Source: Eubacteriaceae bacterium (GTDB lineage: Bacteria > Bacillota > Clostridia > Lachnospirales > Lachnospiraceae). From it: a stretch of DNA of 64,000 nucleotides. The notes beneath the pieces are model-generated. The model searched no databases. It was not told the origin of the DNA and saw only the letters and a list, made by a program, of their open reading frames with translations. Within the stretch, counting starts at the first letter, position 1. Every line of letters begins with the position of its first letter. A program made the translations under genes and the position numbers. Of this stretch, positions 26,605-34,732 are shown piece by piece. The stretch is taken from assembly GCA_902363805.1 (NCBI GenBank), contig CABJBF010000002.1:186001-250000 (forward strand), read 5' to 3'.

Positions 26605-28353
26605 TTAATAAATATCAAGGTCAGATGTATAGTCAGAAATATAGGAATCTGACGAATCAAAATCTGAAGAGTCGTAGTCCGATATATCAAAGTCAGAAGT
26701 ATTATAATCAGATGCATCAAAATTTGAAAAATCATAATCAGATGCATTATAGTTATTCTTTAAAGATGAATTATAACCTAAAATGCCAGATACAATATCT
26801 GAGTATGAAATATCAAGATTTGCTCTTGAAGCAAAATCATTAATAAATGATTCAATGTTAAAATTAGAGATATAGTTATCTAGCGCATTTGAGTTAGAAA
26901 CATCGATAAATGATGAATTAGTATCAGGAAAATCGATATTAGCTTTGTCTGTAGATTCCTGTTTAAGTGTTAATATACCACAACTGTTTTCTTTATCTAG
27001 GGCTTCAACTTTAACCAAACTGCTTAAAAGAGATGTTTTTACTGATAAATTCAATTTATAGTCTTCTAAATCTTTGTAAGTAGTAGTAAGAGTTATATCA
27101 CCATTAAATGTTCCATCTAACAATTTAGAAACATCACCATTAGATACTGTTGCGTTTATTGTTACCTCTTCAGTTGGGAAAGTAATTACAAAATCTCCAC
27201 TAAATTCAGTTAATGTAGATGACCCTTTTCCTTTAACTAAAAATACTACCTTATCACCTTCTTTAATAGTTGACTCAATTCCTAAAGAAGTTGCTTTTAT
27301 AGCACGTTTATATTCCATAGTGTATGTTTTATCAGCTGTAATAGTTATTGTACGTCCAATAATATTTCCTTTGTTATCAACATAAACAAACATATCTAAT
27401 AAGTCTTCATATTTTGTAAATTCTTCTTTTGATTCTTCAAGTTCCTGTATAAGTGAATCAATATCTTCATAATATGATTTAGAAGTGACATCATTTAAGT
27501 CTGAAGAAGAATCAATTGATTTAATGTAATTAATTATATCATCAATGACAGATTGTATATCTTTATCATCTTTAGCAGTTTCTAATATAGTATGAATAGA
27601 ATCATAAAGTTCCTGACCACTCATTTTAACTGTAAGTCCTATACAATCCTGAGTTATACTATTTGCAGTTATAGTTGTTTTAGTTTTTTCTACATTACTA
27701 ACTGAGTTGACAAAAAGATTTGAATATTTTTTTAATATAGATTCGAGTTTTTCGGGTTCAGGGTATAAATCAGAAAAAGAACCAAGTGATTTTAATGAAT
27801 CAATATTAACATCATATTCCTCAGAGTTAAGATATGAAGAAAAATCTAAATAAGAGTCAGAAATTTCAGGAATCTGACCATATATTTTTGCATTGTCAAA
27901 ATCAATAAAACCATTACCTGAAACAAGGTTAGCATCATTGATTTTTGCAGCTAAGGTAACAGCTTCTTTTGAATTGTCAAATGAAGATTTGTAAGTCAAT
28001 TCTGCTGAATTAATCTGATTTAATTTAGAATTTATTTTTACTAATTGATCTTTTAATTCGTCACTAAAATCTAAATGTATAGATGCAGTTGATGAGTATT
28101 TTTTTGAAGTTATTAATTTATAAGCAGTAGAGTAGGATTTAATACTGTTATCAATGTCATTGTTAATATTATTGTTTTCAACTCTGTGATAATAATCTTC
28201 AGGTTTAGCAAATTTTTCCTGAAAGATATTAGAAATAACGCTTCTTGAAGCGTAAACAGAACCACCAATTATGGCGACAAGTATAACTGCAATAATAATT
28301 ACAGGTATAAATTTCTTTTTCTTTGGTTGTGTAGATGTTTCAAATTGGTTCAT
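26605..28353 (-). CDS. Large membrane-anchored extracellular protein with Asp/Ser/Tyr repeat tail
   Basis: 582 residues: short basic cytoplasmic N-terminus (QPKKKKF), one membrane helix (about 16-38), then a long extracytoplasmic part rich in Lys, Ser, Thr and Asp with beta-like segments. I do not recognise the middle; it resembles lipoprotein-like surface proteins of Lachnospiraceae (a DUF6583-type assignment is a guess). The last about 50 residues form a five-residue repeat in which Ser-Asp is followed alternately by Tyr or Phe (ASDYD, SSDFD and similar). Has its own good promoter at 28421-28449. Possibly a metal-binding or adhesive surface protein. Confidence 0.75.
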   Translation of the reverse strand: MNQFETSTQPKKKKFIPVIIIAVILVAIIGGSVYASRSVISNIFQEKFAKPEDYYHRVENNNINNDIDNSIKSYSTAYKLITSKKYSSTASIHLDFSDELKDQLVKINSKLNQINSAELTYKSSFDNSKEAVTLAAKINDANLVSGNGFIDFDNAKIYGQIPEISDSYLDFSSYLNSEEYDVNIDSLKSLGSFSDLYPEPEKLESILKKYSNLFVNSVSNVEKTKTTITANSITQDCIGLTVKMSGQELYDSIHTILETAKDDKDIQSVIDDIINYIKSIDSSSDLNDVTSKSYYEDIDSLIQELEESKEEFTKYEDLLDMFVYVDNKGNIIGRTITITADKTYTMEYKRAIKATSLGIESTIKEGDKVVFLVKGKGSSTLTEFSGDFVITFPTEEVTINATVSNGDVSKLLDGTFNGDITLTTTYKDLEDYKLNLSVKTSLLSSLVKVEALDKENSCGILTLKQESTDKANIDFPDTNSSFIDVSNSNALDNYISNFNIESFINDFASRANLDISYSDIVSGILGYNSSLKNNYNASDYDFSNFDASDYNTSDFDISDYDSSDFDSSDSYISDYTSDLDIY

Positions 28354-28420
28354 AAGCCCTCCATTTTTTTGTTAATGTATTAATATAATATACATCATAT
28401 AGATAATTTGTTACATCTAA

Positions 28421-28449
28421 ACTATAAAAGATATTAAGAGTTATGTCAA
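28421..28449 (-). promoter_or_regulatory. Promoter of the anchored surface protein
   Basis: On the minus strand TTGACA (28449-28444), a 17-base spacer and TATAGT (28426-28421), about 70 bases upstream of the start. Near-consensus. The rest of 28354-28607 holds a small palindrome, GGGG/CCCC near 28533-28549, of unknown use. Confidence 0.8.
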
Positions 28450-28607
28450 TATATGTTGAAAAATGAGAATATAGAAGTTAAAATTTGAAATGAATTAAGT
28501 ATAGCACGGAACAATCCGTATGCATCAAAGTTGGGGAATTTTGACCCCAGAATCATTATACTTAAATAGAATTGATAGAGAATTAATTAAAAAAGTGGAA
28601 TGAAAAA

Positions 28608-29144
28608 ATGAACGGTTACAAAATATTAGAAAATAATCTTATAGATATAATAAAAGAAGAACAGGCAAAACTTGGATATCGAAAGGAAAAAATCAGGTTG
28701 TATTATCCTTTAAGTTCACTTAATAATATCTTTTCAAGTCAAGATAATGTTTATGAAATGGATGAAAGATTAAAAAAGCTGTCAGAATATACGAATGAAA
28801 CATTAGGAGAAGTAATTGTATCAAATAAGGACGATAGATTTTGTTTCTATATAAATGAACAGGGTGCAGAATATGTACATGAAAATACTAAGGAAGATGA
28901 GTTCATTAAAAGATTAATTGAATTGGTTGGAAAGCATGAAACAAAGATGCAGGATATAGAAAATTTATTCCTTTCTAAATCATCAAAAGTCCATATAGAA
29001 AAGATGGAAGATAATGAGTTTGATACACTTATATATTTTGAGGAGGATAGTGAAGATACATATTATTATTGCTTTAAAGATGAAGGCTTCCATATAATAT
29101 ATCATAGATTTTTACCAGATGATTATAAGGATATGTACCAATAA
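28608..29144 (+). CDS. DUF3877-like protein
   Basis: 178 residues, soluble and acidic, no signal peptide. The N-terminal part (NNLIDIIKEEQAKLGYRKEKIRLYYPLSSLNNIF) fits what I recall of the clostridial DUF3877 family, of unknown function; the C-terminal half (EEDSEDTYYYCFKDEGFHIIYHRFLPDDY) is aromatic and acidic. Starts are clear, although the ribosome site (AAAGTGGAATGA) is weak. It is divergent from the anchored surface protein. The family name is moderately certain and no function is inferred. Confidence 0.65.
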   Translation: MNGYKILENNLIDIIKEEQAKLGYRKEKIRLYYPLSSLNNIFSSQDNVYEMDERLKKLSEYTNETLGEVIVSNKDDRFCFYINEQGAEYVHENTKEDEFIKRLIELVGKHETKMQDIENLFLSKSSKVHIEKMEDNEFDTLIYFEEDSEDTYYYCFKDEGFHIIYHRFLPDDYKDMYQ

Positions 29145-29164
29145 AAACGAATTAAAAGTGGTAT

Positions 29165-29248
29165 AAAAAACTTCCCATAAAATCTGATATTCTTTCAATA
29201 TTGATATTTAATGAAGAAAAATATAGCAAATTTTACGGGAAGTTTTTG
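29165..29248. terminator. Bidirectional terminator with long loop
   Basis: AAAACTTCCC..TAAAAT (29167-29183) pairs with ATTTTA..GGGAAGTTTT (29230-29246) with one mismatch; T-rich on both ends. Serves the convergent DUF3877-like and fprA genes. Confidence 0.75.
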
Positions 29249-29311
29249 TATTTAAGCATATTATATAGCGTAGAGTACAGATTATTATAAATAACACGAC
29301 AACATAAATTG

Positions 29312-30475
29312 TTATATGAGTTCGTTAGCTAAAGCTTCGAGAGAAGCGATGTCTGTATCTTTTAAAGTTGATTTGATTGTTACCATATTTTCACAATAGG
29401 TTAAATCTTTCATTCCGTCTAGAATAGATTTCATAGACTTTCCAGCCATTGGAGCCCATGAACCGTTTTCAATGATTCCAATTTTACGCTTTTGATAATT
29501 CTTGTGAGCAAGTCTGTTAAGAAAATCTTCCATAGGTGGGAATACACCACCATCATATGTAGCAGCAGCTAAAACCAACTTATCATATCGAAAAGCATCT
29601 TCAATTGCTTCAGCCATATCATCTCTTGCTAAGTCAGTAAATGCAACTTTTTTGCAACCCTTTTCTTTTAAAATATCTGCGAGTTTTTCAGCAACCATTT
29701 TTGTATTACCATGAATTGATGCACATGCGATAAGAACACCTTCATCTTCAGGTTCATAACTGCTCCATGTGAGATATTTTCCAATATAGTAATCTAAATT
29801 CGCATTAAGTATTGGACCATGCAATGGGCAAATGGTTTTAATGTCAAGAGGAGAAGCTTTTTTTAGTAATGTCTGAACGGGTGCACCGTATTTGCCGACA
29901 ATATTAAAATAGTATCTTCTTGCTTCACAAGCCCAGTCTTCATCAGCAGATAAAGCACCAAATTTGCCGAATCCATCAGCAGAGAAAAGAATCTTTTCGC
30001 TTACTTCGTATTCAACCATAACCTCAGGCCAGTGAACCATTGGAGCCATAATAAATTTTAATTTATGAGAACCTAAATCAAGTTCATCTCCGTCTTTAAC
30101 AACTAAACAACGGTCAGAGAGATTTTCAATGTCAAAAAACTGAGGCAACATAGCAAATGCTTTAGCACTAAGAACTAATTTGACATTAGGATATTTGTCT
30201 ATAAGATTTTTTATATTAGAAGAATGGTCGGGTTCTAAATGTGAAATAATAAGATAATCGACGTTTCTTCCATCTAATTGAGAGTTAAGATTAGAAAACC
30301 ATTCATCAGTTTTTCTCGCATCGACAGTGTCCATAACAGCAGTTTTTTCATCAAGAATTAAATAAGAATTGTAAGAAACACCGTTAGGTACAATGTATTG
30401 ACTTTCAAATAAATCAATATCAATATCATCAACTCCGATATATTTTATTGAATCTGAAATATAAGTGTTGTTCAT
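29312..30475 (-). CDS. fprA: FprA-type flavodiiron protein (A-type flavoprotein)
   Basis: 388 residues. N-terminal metallo-beta-lactamase-like diiron domain with SHLEPDHSS (His79, Glu81, Asp83, His84), HWPEVM, FSADGFGKFG and CPLHGPIL as further iron ligands, then a flavodoxin domain starting near residue 250 (VLIACASIHGNTKMVAEKLA, FMN phosphate loop). Such proteins reduce O2 or NO in anaerobes, accepting electrons from rubredoxin or F420-like carriers. The ATG at 30475 follows AGGAGG; the open frame upstream is leader, not protein. The leader carries copy D of the repeated RNA. No rubredoxin gene is next to it. Confidence 0.94.
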   Translation of the reverse strand: MNNTYISDSIKYIGVDDIDIDLFESQYIVPNGVSYNSYLILDEKTAVMDTVDARKTDEWFSNLNSQLDGRNVDYLIISHLEPDHSSNIKNLIDKYPNVKLVLSAKAFAMLPQFFDIENLSDRCLVVKDGDELDLGSHKLKFIMAPMVHWPEVMVEYEVSEKILFSADGFGKFGALSADEDWACEARRYYFNIVGKYGAPVQTLLKKASPLDIKTICPLHGPILNANLDYYIGKYLTWSSYEPEDEGVLIACASIHGNTKMVAEKLADILKEKGCKKVAFTDLARDDMAEAIEDAFRYDKLVLAAATYDGGVFPPMEDFLNRLAHKNYQKRKIGIIENGSWAPMAGKSMKSILDGMKDLTYCENMVTIKSTLKDTDIASLEALANELI

Positions 30476-30483
30476 TATAAATT

Positions 30484-30569
30484 CCTCCTGTATTGTATTG
30501 CTCCGTTTTTTTACGGTGGCTGTTAGTAGGAAACATTGGTAAAATATGAATTTTATAAATATTGTTTCC
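30484..30569 (-). ncRNA. Structured leader RNA of fprA (copy D)
   Basis: Read on the minus strand: P1 GGAAAC (30569-30564) with GTTTCC (30534-30529), enclosing an A/T-rich hairpin; then AACAGCC; P3 with CCGT/ACGG closed by outer GC/GC (30520-30500); then CAATACA and AGGAGG (30489-30484) before the ATG at 30475. The plan is the same as copy A before secG, with a different helix sequence in P3. Confidence 0.65.
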
Positions 30570-30628
30570 AAATATAAATATAGACATATTATAACACTTA
30601 TAATATAGAATGAGAATACAAACACGCC

Positions 30629-30906
30629 TCAAAAAAGCGTCGTGTTTGTAATGGAATTATAACTTGTGTAATCAGTAATGCCGTGACCAATATTTGGATG
30701 AAAATTTGAATAAATGACATCACTTAAACAAATGACAAATAAAATTCCAAATATGATAGAAATATAACGTAGTCGTATTTTGGCAAGCATGTTGTCTAAA
30801 ATAGGGGCAATAAAATATACGATTGCAAGCCCACCAATTCCAAACATAAGTAATCCTTCTGCACTAATTCTGCCTTGCAGATTTAAAAAGTAGCAGTGTT
30901 GTGTAG
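30629..30906 (-). pseudogene. C-terminal remnant of a CmpB-type putative ABC-transporter permease
   Basis: On the minus strand the frame reads FLNLQGRISAEGLLMFGIGGLAIVYFIAPILD and ends HPNIGHGITDY plus a short tail. This is the end of the multi-helix membrane family annotated as putative ABC-transporter type IV (PF06541, assignment from memory). The first two thirds of the protein are missing: upstream sequence is A/T-rich and non-homologous. An ATG at 30847 exists, but lies inside a helix of the family, so it is not a true start. An inverted repeat ACAAACACG/CGTGTTTGT overlaps its stop. Confidence 0.6.
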
Positions 30907-30968
30907 AATTAGAATTAAGTAAAAAAAATAAAATGTTTAGAAATTAGCGCAAAAAATAATATCAATGG

Positions 30969-30997
30969 TTGTTCATTTTCAAAATAAATAGTAAAAT
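30969..30997 (+). promoter_or_regulatory. Promoter of the Lon-like AAA+ gene
   Basis: TTGTTC (30969-30974), 17-base spacer, TAAAAT (30992-30997), about 75 bases before the start. Confidence 0.55.
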
Positions 30998-31074
30998 ACG
31001 TTGTGGAATAAAGAAAGAGTAACAATTTTTAAGAAGTAAGTTACTTTATTTTAATAAGTTAGAGGAGATAACAA

Positions 31075-32559
31075 ATGCCGGTATTTGATTTTAGTAGCGC
31101 ACCAGTAGATAAGGAAGAAGCAGTATGTACATACACAACATTTAAATCAAACAATTCAGTCCCATCGGGTGATAAACCTATAATGGTGCTTGATAATAGT
31201 AAGAAGAAATGGAACCATCATTCAAGTGGAATTTTTACAAATCCATGTAAAAGAACTTCATTTGAATTTAACGAAGATGATGGTATTGTAAGTGCTGATA
31301 TTTTAAAGATAGATTCAAGATTTGTAAGTTTACTTAAATGGTTAGGTGAAAATCATATTAATGTTCGTCTTTCAGGAGAAAATAACGAAGAAGGTTATGC
31401 AGTATATAAGATTAGAGAAACTTTATCAGGTGGTGGTACAAAACTATCAGCAGAAGACGGATTCCTTCAGTTTATGATTGACAGATTGTTAGCAAGTAAT
31501 GCACCTTCAGAAGAAGTCATTGATGATGATATGGATGAAGAAGGAGACAGCATGAAGCTTACAAGTATTCAAAGCATTACTGATTTTATGAATTGCGCCG
31601 GAAGAACATTACCTGATAATATCAGATTATGGGCAAGAAGAAATCTTGCAGTTGCACGCTCAAGCGAGGTATCTCAGGAGGAAAGACATCATGCACAAAG
31701 AGCACTTTCAATAATGATGAATATTCAATGGAAGAATAATTATTTTGAAGCAATTGATCCTGATGAAGCACGTAGAATATTAGATGAAGAATTATATGGT
31801 ATGGAACGTGTAAAACAGAGAATTATGGAAACAATAATTCAGATTAACCGTACACATACGCTTCCTGCATATGGACTTTTATTAGTAGGACCTGCCGGAA
31901 CAGGAAAATCGCAGATAGCATATGCAGTTGCAAGAATATTAAGACTTCCATGGACAACGCTTGATATGAGTTCGATTAATGACCCTGAACAACTTACAGG
32001 AAGTTCACGTATATATTCAAATGCGAAACCGGGAATTATTATGGATGCATTTTCAATGGCAGGTGAGTCAAATCTAGTATTTATTATTAATGAGTTAGAT
32101 AAGGCATCATCAGGAAAAGGAAATGGAAATCCTGCAGATGTATTGCTTACGCTTCTTGACAATTTAGGCTTCACAGACAATTACATGGAATGTATGATTC
32201 CTACAGTAGGTGTTTATCCTATTGCTACAGCAAATGAAAAGGATCAGATTAGCGCACCATTAATGTCAAGATTTGCAGTTATAGATATTCCTGATTATAC
32301 ATCAGAAGAAAAGAAGATAATCTTTTCTAAGTTTGCACTTCCAAAAGTATTGAAACGTATGAGTCTTAAGGAAAATGAATGCATTATGACGGATGAAGCA
32401 TTAGACGAAGTTATTGAAATTTATAAGAATACAAGTGGTATAAGAGATTTAGAGCAGGCAGCAGAACATATAGCTGCAAACGCTTTATATCAGATAGAAG
32501 TAAATGATGTAAATTCAGTTGAATTTAATGCAAAGATGATAAGAGAATTGCTTGTATAA
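31075..32559 (+). CDS. Lon-like AAA+ ATPase without protease domain
   Basis: 494 residues. An N-terminal region of about 230 residues that I do not recognise (no Lon substrate-binding domain evident) is followed by an AAA+ module similar to Lon: Walker A GPAGTGKS at about 272, Walker B-like VFIINELDKA at about 336, sensor-1 PIATANEKD, SAPLMSRFAVIDI with the Arg finger, and a helical lid ending ASGIRDLEQAAEHIA-like sequence (here SGIRDLEQ). The usual Asp-Glu of Walker B reads Asn-Glu. The Ser-Lys protease domain is absent; the gene ends right after the lid. AGAGGAG before ATG and own promoter. Probably a chaperone-like unfoldase or regulator. Confidence 0.8.
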   Translation: MPVFDFSSAPVDKEEAVCTYTTFKSNNSVPSGDKPIMVLDNSKKKWNHHSSGIFTNPCKRTSFEFNEDDGIVSADILKIDSRFVSLLKWLGENHINVRLSGENNEEGYAVYKIRETLSGGGTKLSAEDGFLQFMIDRLLASNAPSEEVIDDDMDEEGDSMKLTSIQSITDFMNCAGRTLPDNIRLWARRNLAVARSSEVSQEERHHAQRALSIMMNIQWKNNYFEAIDPDEARRILDEELYGMERVKQRIMETIIQINRTHTLPAYGLLLVGPAGTGKSQIAYAVARILRLPWTTLDMSSINDPEQLTGSSRIYSNAKPGIIMDAFSMAGESNLVFIINELDKASSGKGNGNPADVLLTLLDNLGFTDNYMECMIPTVGVYPIATANEKDQISAPLMSRFAVIDIPDYTSEEKKIIFSKFALPKVLKRMSLKENECIMTDEALDEVIEIYKNTSGIRDLEQAAEHIAANALYQIEVNDVNSVEFNAKMIRELLV

Positions 32560-32636
32560 ATTTAAGTGGGCATTCTATGAATGCCGCGAGCTTAAGGATT
32601 GCAGAGCAATCATTAAGAAATGTATGCATGAATGAA

Positions 32637-32671
32637 TGGCATTCCCGGAGTTGTTTGGGGATGCCTTTTTT
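32637..32671 (+). terminator. Terminator of the AAA+ gene, preceded by two small hairpins
   Basis: GGCATTCCC (32638-32646) pairs with GGGGATGCC (32657-32665) with one bulge and is followed by six T. Upstream in the 3' UTR are GGCATTC/GAATGCC (32569-32585) and GATTGC/GCAATC, so the whole stretch 32569-32671 is strongly structured and could be kept as a 3'-end RNA. Confidence 0.85.
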
Positions 32672-32815
32672 CTGACAATTAGGAAGAAGGTCTATGAAGA
32701 GGCAAGGAAAAGTCATCCGAAGCGATGGCAAAAAAAAGAGAATGAATTTTTCAGAAGAAGAATGGTTAAATCAAAAACAAAAAAAGAAACAAAAAATGAG
32801 GTAAAAGCCTCATAA
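32672..32815 (+). pseudogene. Possible C-terminal remnant of an IS transposase
   Basis: Open frame without start reading LTIRKKVYEEARKSHPKRW then a Lys/Arg-rich end. It resembles the last residues of IS3-family transposases (EARKxHPxRW pattern, from memory). It marks the left edge of the accessory island, right after the AAA+ terminator. Short and uncertain. Confidence 0.3.
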
Positions 32816-33275
32816 ATTAAAAAGAAAGGAAAACGGGGTGAGTGACAACTACCCAAAAAAATTCCGTGACGAAAAACAATAGAATTGGTAAGTAATTGCT
32901 CATAGGAAAATGAAGATAAAATAAGAAATGAAAGCAGTCAAAGGTGAAATTTTGGCTGTTTCTTTTTATGTAGTGCATTTCAGATTTCTGTATAGAAACC
33001 ATCCAGAAATCCAATAGCGGAAAATCCATTGTTGTATGGTTTGACCGTATGGTTGTTAAAGTTTATTAGTAGTGGAAATTGGAAAATCATATGGAATCCG
33101 TGCGGAAAATTTATAGTGGAAAATTTATTCCTATATGGATATCACTATATTTCCGTATGGAGCAGGGGTATTAGGGGCTGTTCTCCTAGCAAGAGGCACT
33201 TTTCTTTACAAAGTGCGTATCTTGCCAAGGACAGTAAGGGGAAAATGGGTAATTTTTGAAAAATTTTATTAAAGC
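32816..33275. other. Non-coding, repeat-like segment at island edge
   Basis: No gene that I can support. The part 33000-33175 repeats short words (GGAAAAT, CCGTATGG, TATGGA) irregularly and looks like worn repeats; a 76-codon open frame through it (33029-33259) has no ribosome site or recognisable content. Confidence 0.5.
33178..33234. repeat. Compound inverted repeat
   Basis: CTGT..GCAAGA.GCACTTT loop AAAGTGC..TCTTGC..ACAG: three nested arms in order. No T-run. It could be an RNA hairpin, or the palindromic end of a small mobile element. Confidence 0.6.
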
Positions 33276-33392
33276 GAAAAACTGGGAAATGAAGATGCAA
33301 GATTGGTAAATTTAGGGTGTGAATGTATTGATGCGTATGGTAGAATTGAAGCAGTGGATATGGAATGGTTTGAATTACCTATCATTTCTTGA
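33276..33392 (+). pseudogene. C-terminal fragment of an unidentified protein
   Basis: A short open frame reads EKLGNEDARLVNLGCECID and continues AYGRIEAVDMEWFELPIIS to a stop at 33390. The residue content is that of a real soluble protein, but no start or upstream part remains. I do not recognise it. Confidence 0.4.
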
Positions 33393-33445
33393 GAATGGAA
33401 AGAATTAGTTTGTTACATGAATATCCAAGCAAGGAGGTATTTTTT

Positions 33446-34042
33446 ATGAATTTCAAAGTGTGCAAACTCACAAAAGATATGTCAGATGATTACATTGACT
33501 ATTTTGAGCATAGAGCATTTTATGATGGAAACATTCAAAAAGGCTGTTATTGCGTCTGGCATCATTGGACGGATAAGCACGAGCAGGAGCGGAGTCTAAT
33601 GCCGGAGAATGAAAGACCATATCGTAAAAGAGATTATGCAAAAGAATTGATAGAAAATGGTATCTTGAATGGCTTTGTAGCCGTCTATGATAATCAAATC
33701 GTAGGATTTTGTAATGCAGATACGAAAGACAATTATTTTCGGTTAAGCAAGGAGAAGGCTCCATATAGTTGGAATGGTGTTGATGAAAGGGATAAAATAC
33801 TTTCTATTGTATGCTTTACCGTTGAGCCGGATATGAGGAGGAGAGGAATTGCAAAAGCACTATTAAAATATGCTTGTCAGTATGCAAAAGAAAATGGATA
33901 TGATTATGTGGAAGGGTATCCATCTCTTGGTGAGTTTGCCATAAACGAATGCGGTGGCTCGACTTCAATGTATGTAAATCAAGGATTTGATATTATTGAT
34001 ATTCCTAATGGTTTGATTGCAAGAAAGAAAATACAAAAATAA
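33446..34042 (+). CDS. GNAT-family N-acetyltransferase
   Basis: 198 residues. Acetyl-CoA-binding core: ILSIVCFTVEPDMRRRGIAKALLKYACQYAKENG, with the R-R-R-G-I-A pyrophosphate loop after the beta-4 strand, and the C-terminal SMYVNQGFDII. The N-terminal part has an unusual CYCVWHHW motif. Acceptor unknown. The ATG at 33446 follows AAGGAGG by seven bases; a longer frame from 33389 is not needed. First intact gene of the accessory island, with its own ribosome site and no clear promoter. Confidence 0.82.
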   Translation: MNFKVCKLTKDMSDDYIDYFEHRAFYDGNIQKGCYCVWHHWTDKHEQERSLMPENERPYRKRDYAKELIENGILNGFVAVYDNQIVGFCNADTKDNYFRLSKEKAPYSWNGVDERDKILSIVCFTVEPDMRRRGIAKALLKYACQYAKENGYDYVEGYPSLGEFAINECGGSTSMYVNQGFDIIDIPNGLIARKKIQK

Positions 34043-34072
34043 AAGATTTTTATTATCGGGAGGATATTTATT

Positions 34073-34669
34073 ATGGAATGGGGTAAAAAAGTTATTGAGA
34101 AAGCATTAGAATATGCTAACTATGAATGGACTGCAAAAGAAAAAAATATAAAGCATGGGACAGATTCTAATGGTGTAGAAGTGGATACACCGGATACTAC
34201 CTGGCAAGGTGAAGTTCTTGATTGTGGTTGGTGGAAGCCGAATCAAAAAAATGTAGGGATGGCATACGGATGGGGATTAGCTTCTACCATAGAGGAGTTT
34301 GAAAAAGGAATTTCCGAAGGGAAATATGCCGGAAATGTACCGGAAGATAAATCAAGAGACGTAAGCTACGATTGTGTAGGAGTAGATTGCTCTGGCTTGT
34401 TGACTGTGTGTTGGGAGTTGCCTAAAAAAATATCTACAAGAACTATTCCTAATTACGCAAATGTAATTGAAAGCATTGATGAAATTCAGCAGGGAGATGT
34501 GCTTGTTAAAGTAGGAAGTCATGTTATGTTTTTCAAAGAGTTTGTAGATGATGAGAAAAAAGAAATAATTATTATAGATGCTACAAGAAGTACAGGGAAG
34601 GTATCTGTGAGAAAAGAAAATGTAGTCGAATTATTTTGCAAGGGGTATAAGATATATCGGAAGAAATAG
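34073..34669 (+). CDS. NlpC/P60-like cysteine hydrolase without signal peptide
   Basis: 198 residues. Cysteine motif VDCSGLLTVCW (about residues 101-111), GDVLVKVGSHVMFF with the expected His, and a late acidic/IIDATRST strand, matching the papain-like NlpC/P60 core. No signal peptide or membrane helix, so it is probably cytoplasmic, unlike cell-wall NlpC enzymes. That suggests an amidase on a small molecule or peptide, or an effector-type toxin; neither can be proven. GGGAGGAT stands before the ATG. Neighbours are small single-domain enzymes on the same strand. Confidence 0.65.
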   Translation: MEWGKKVIEKALEYANYEWTAKEKNIKHGTDSNGVEVDTPDTTWQGEVLDCGWWKPNQKNVGMAYGWGLASTIEEFEKGISEGKYAGNVPEDKSRDVSYDCVGVDCSGLLTVCWELPKKISTRTIPNYANVIESIDEIQQGDVLVKVGSHVMFFKEFVDDEKKEIIIIDATRSTGKVSVRKENVVELFCKGYKIYRKK

Positions 34670-34732
34670 ATTAAACAATAAATGATGTTGAAAAACAAAA
34701 AATATCACTTTGAAAATTGCAGGAGATGAATG

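Noticed and set aside
26589..26843. 84-codon Asn/Gln/Lys-rich frame on the + strand
   Set aside because: It is the antisense shadow of the Ser-Asp-Tyr repeat tail of the anchored protein.
30476..30625. 50-residue N-terminal extension of FprA
   Set aside because: Hydrophobic, non-homologous sequence that coincides with the leader RNA; the ATG at 30475 has a strong ribosome site.
33029..33259. 76-codon open frame on the + strand
   Set aside because: No ribosome site, aromatic and Trp-rich random-like content, lies over irregular repeats and the inverted repeat.
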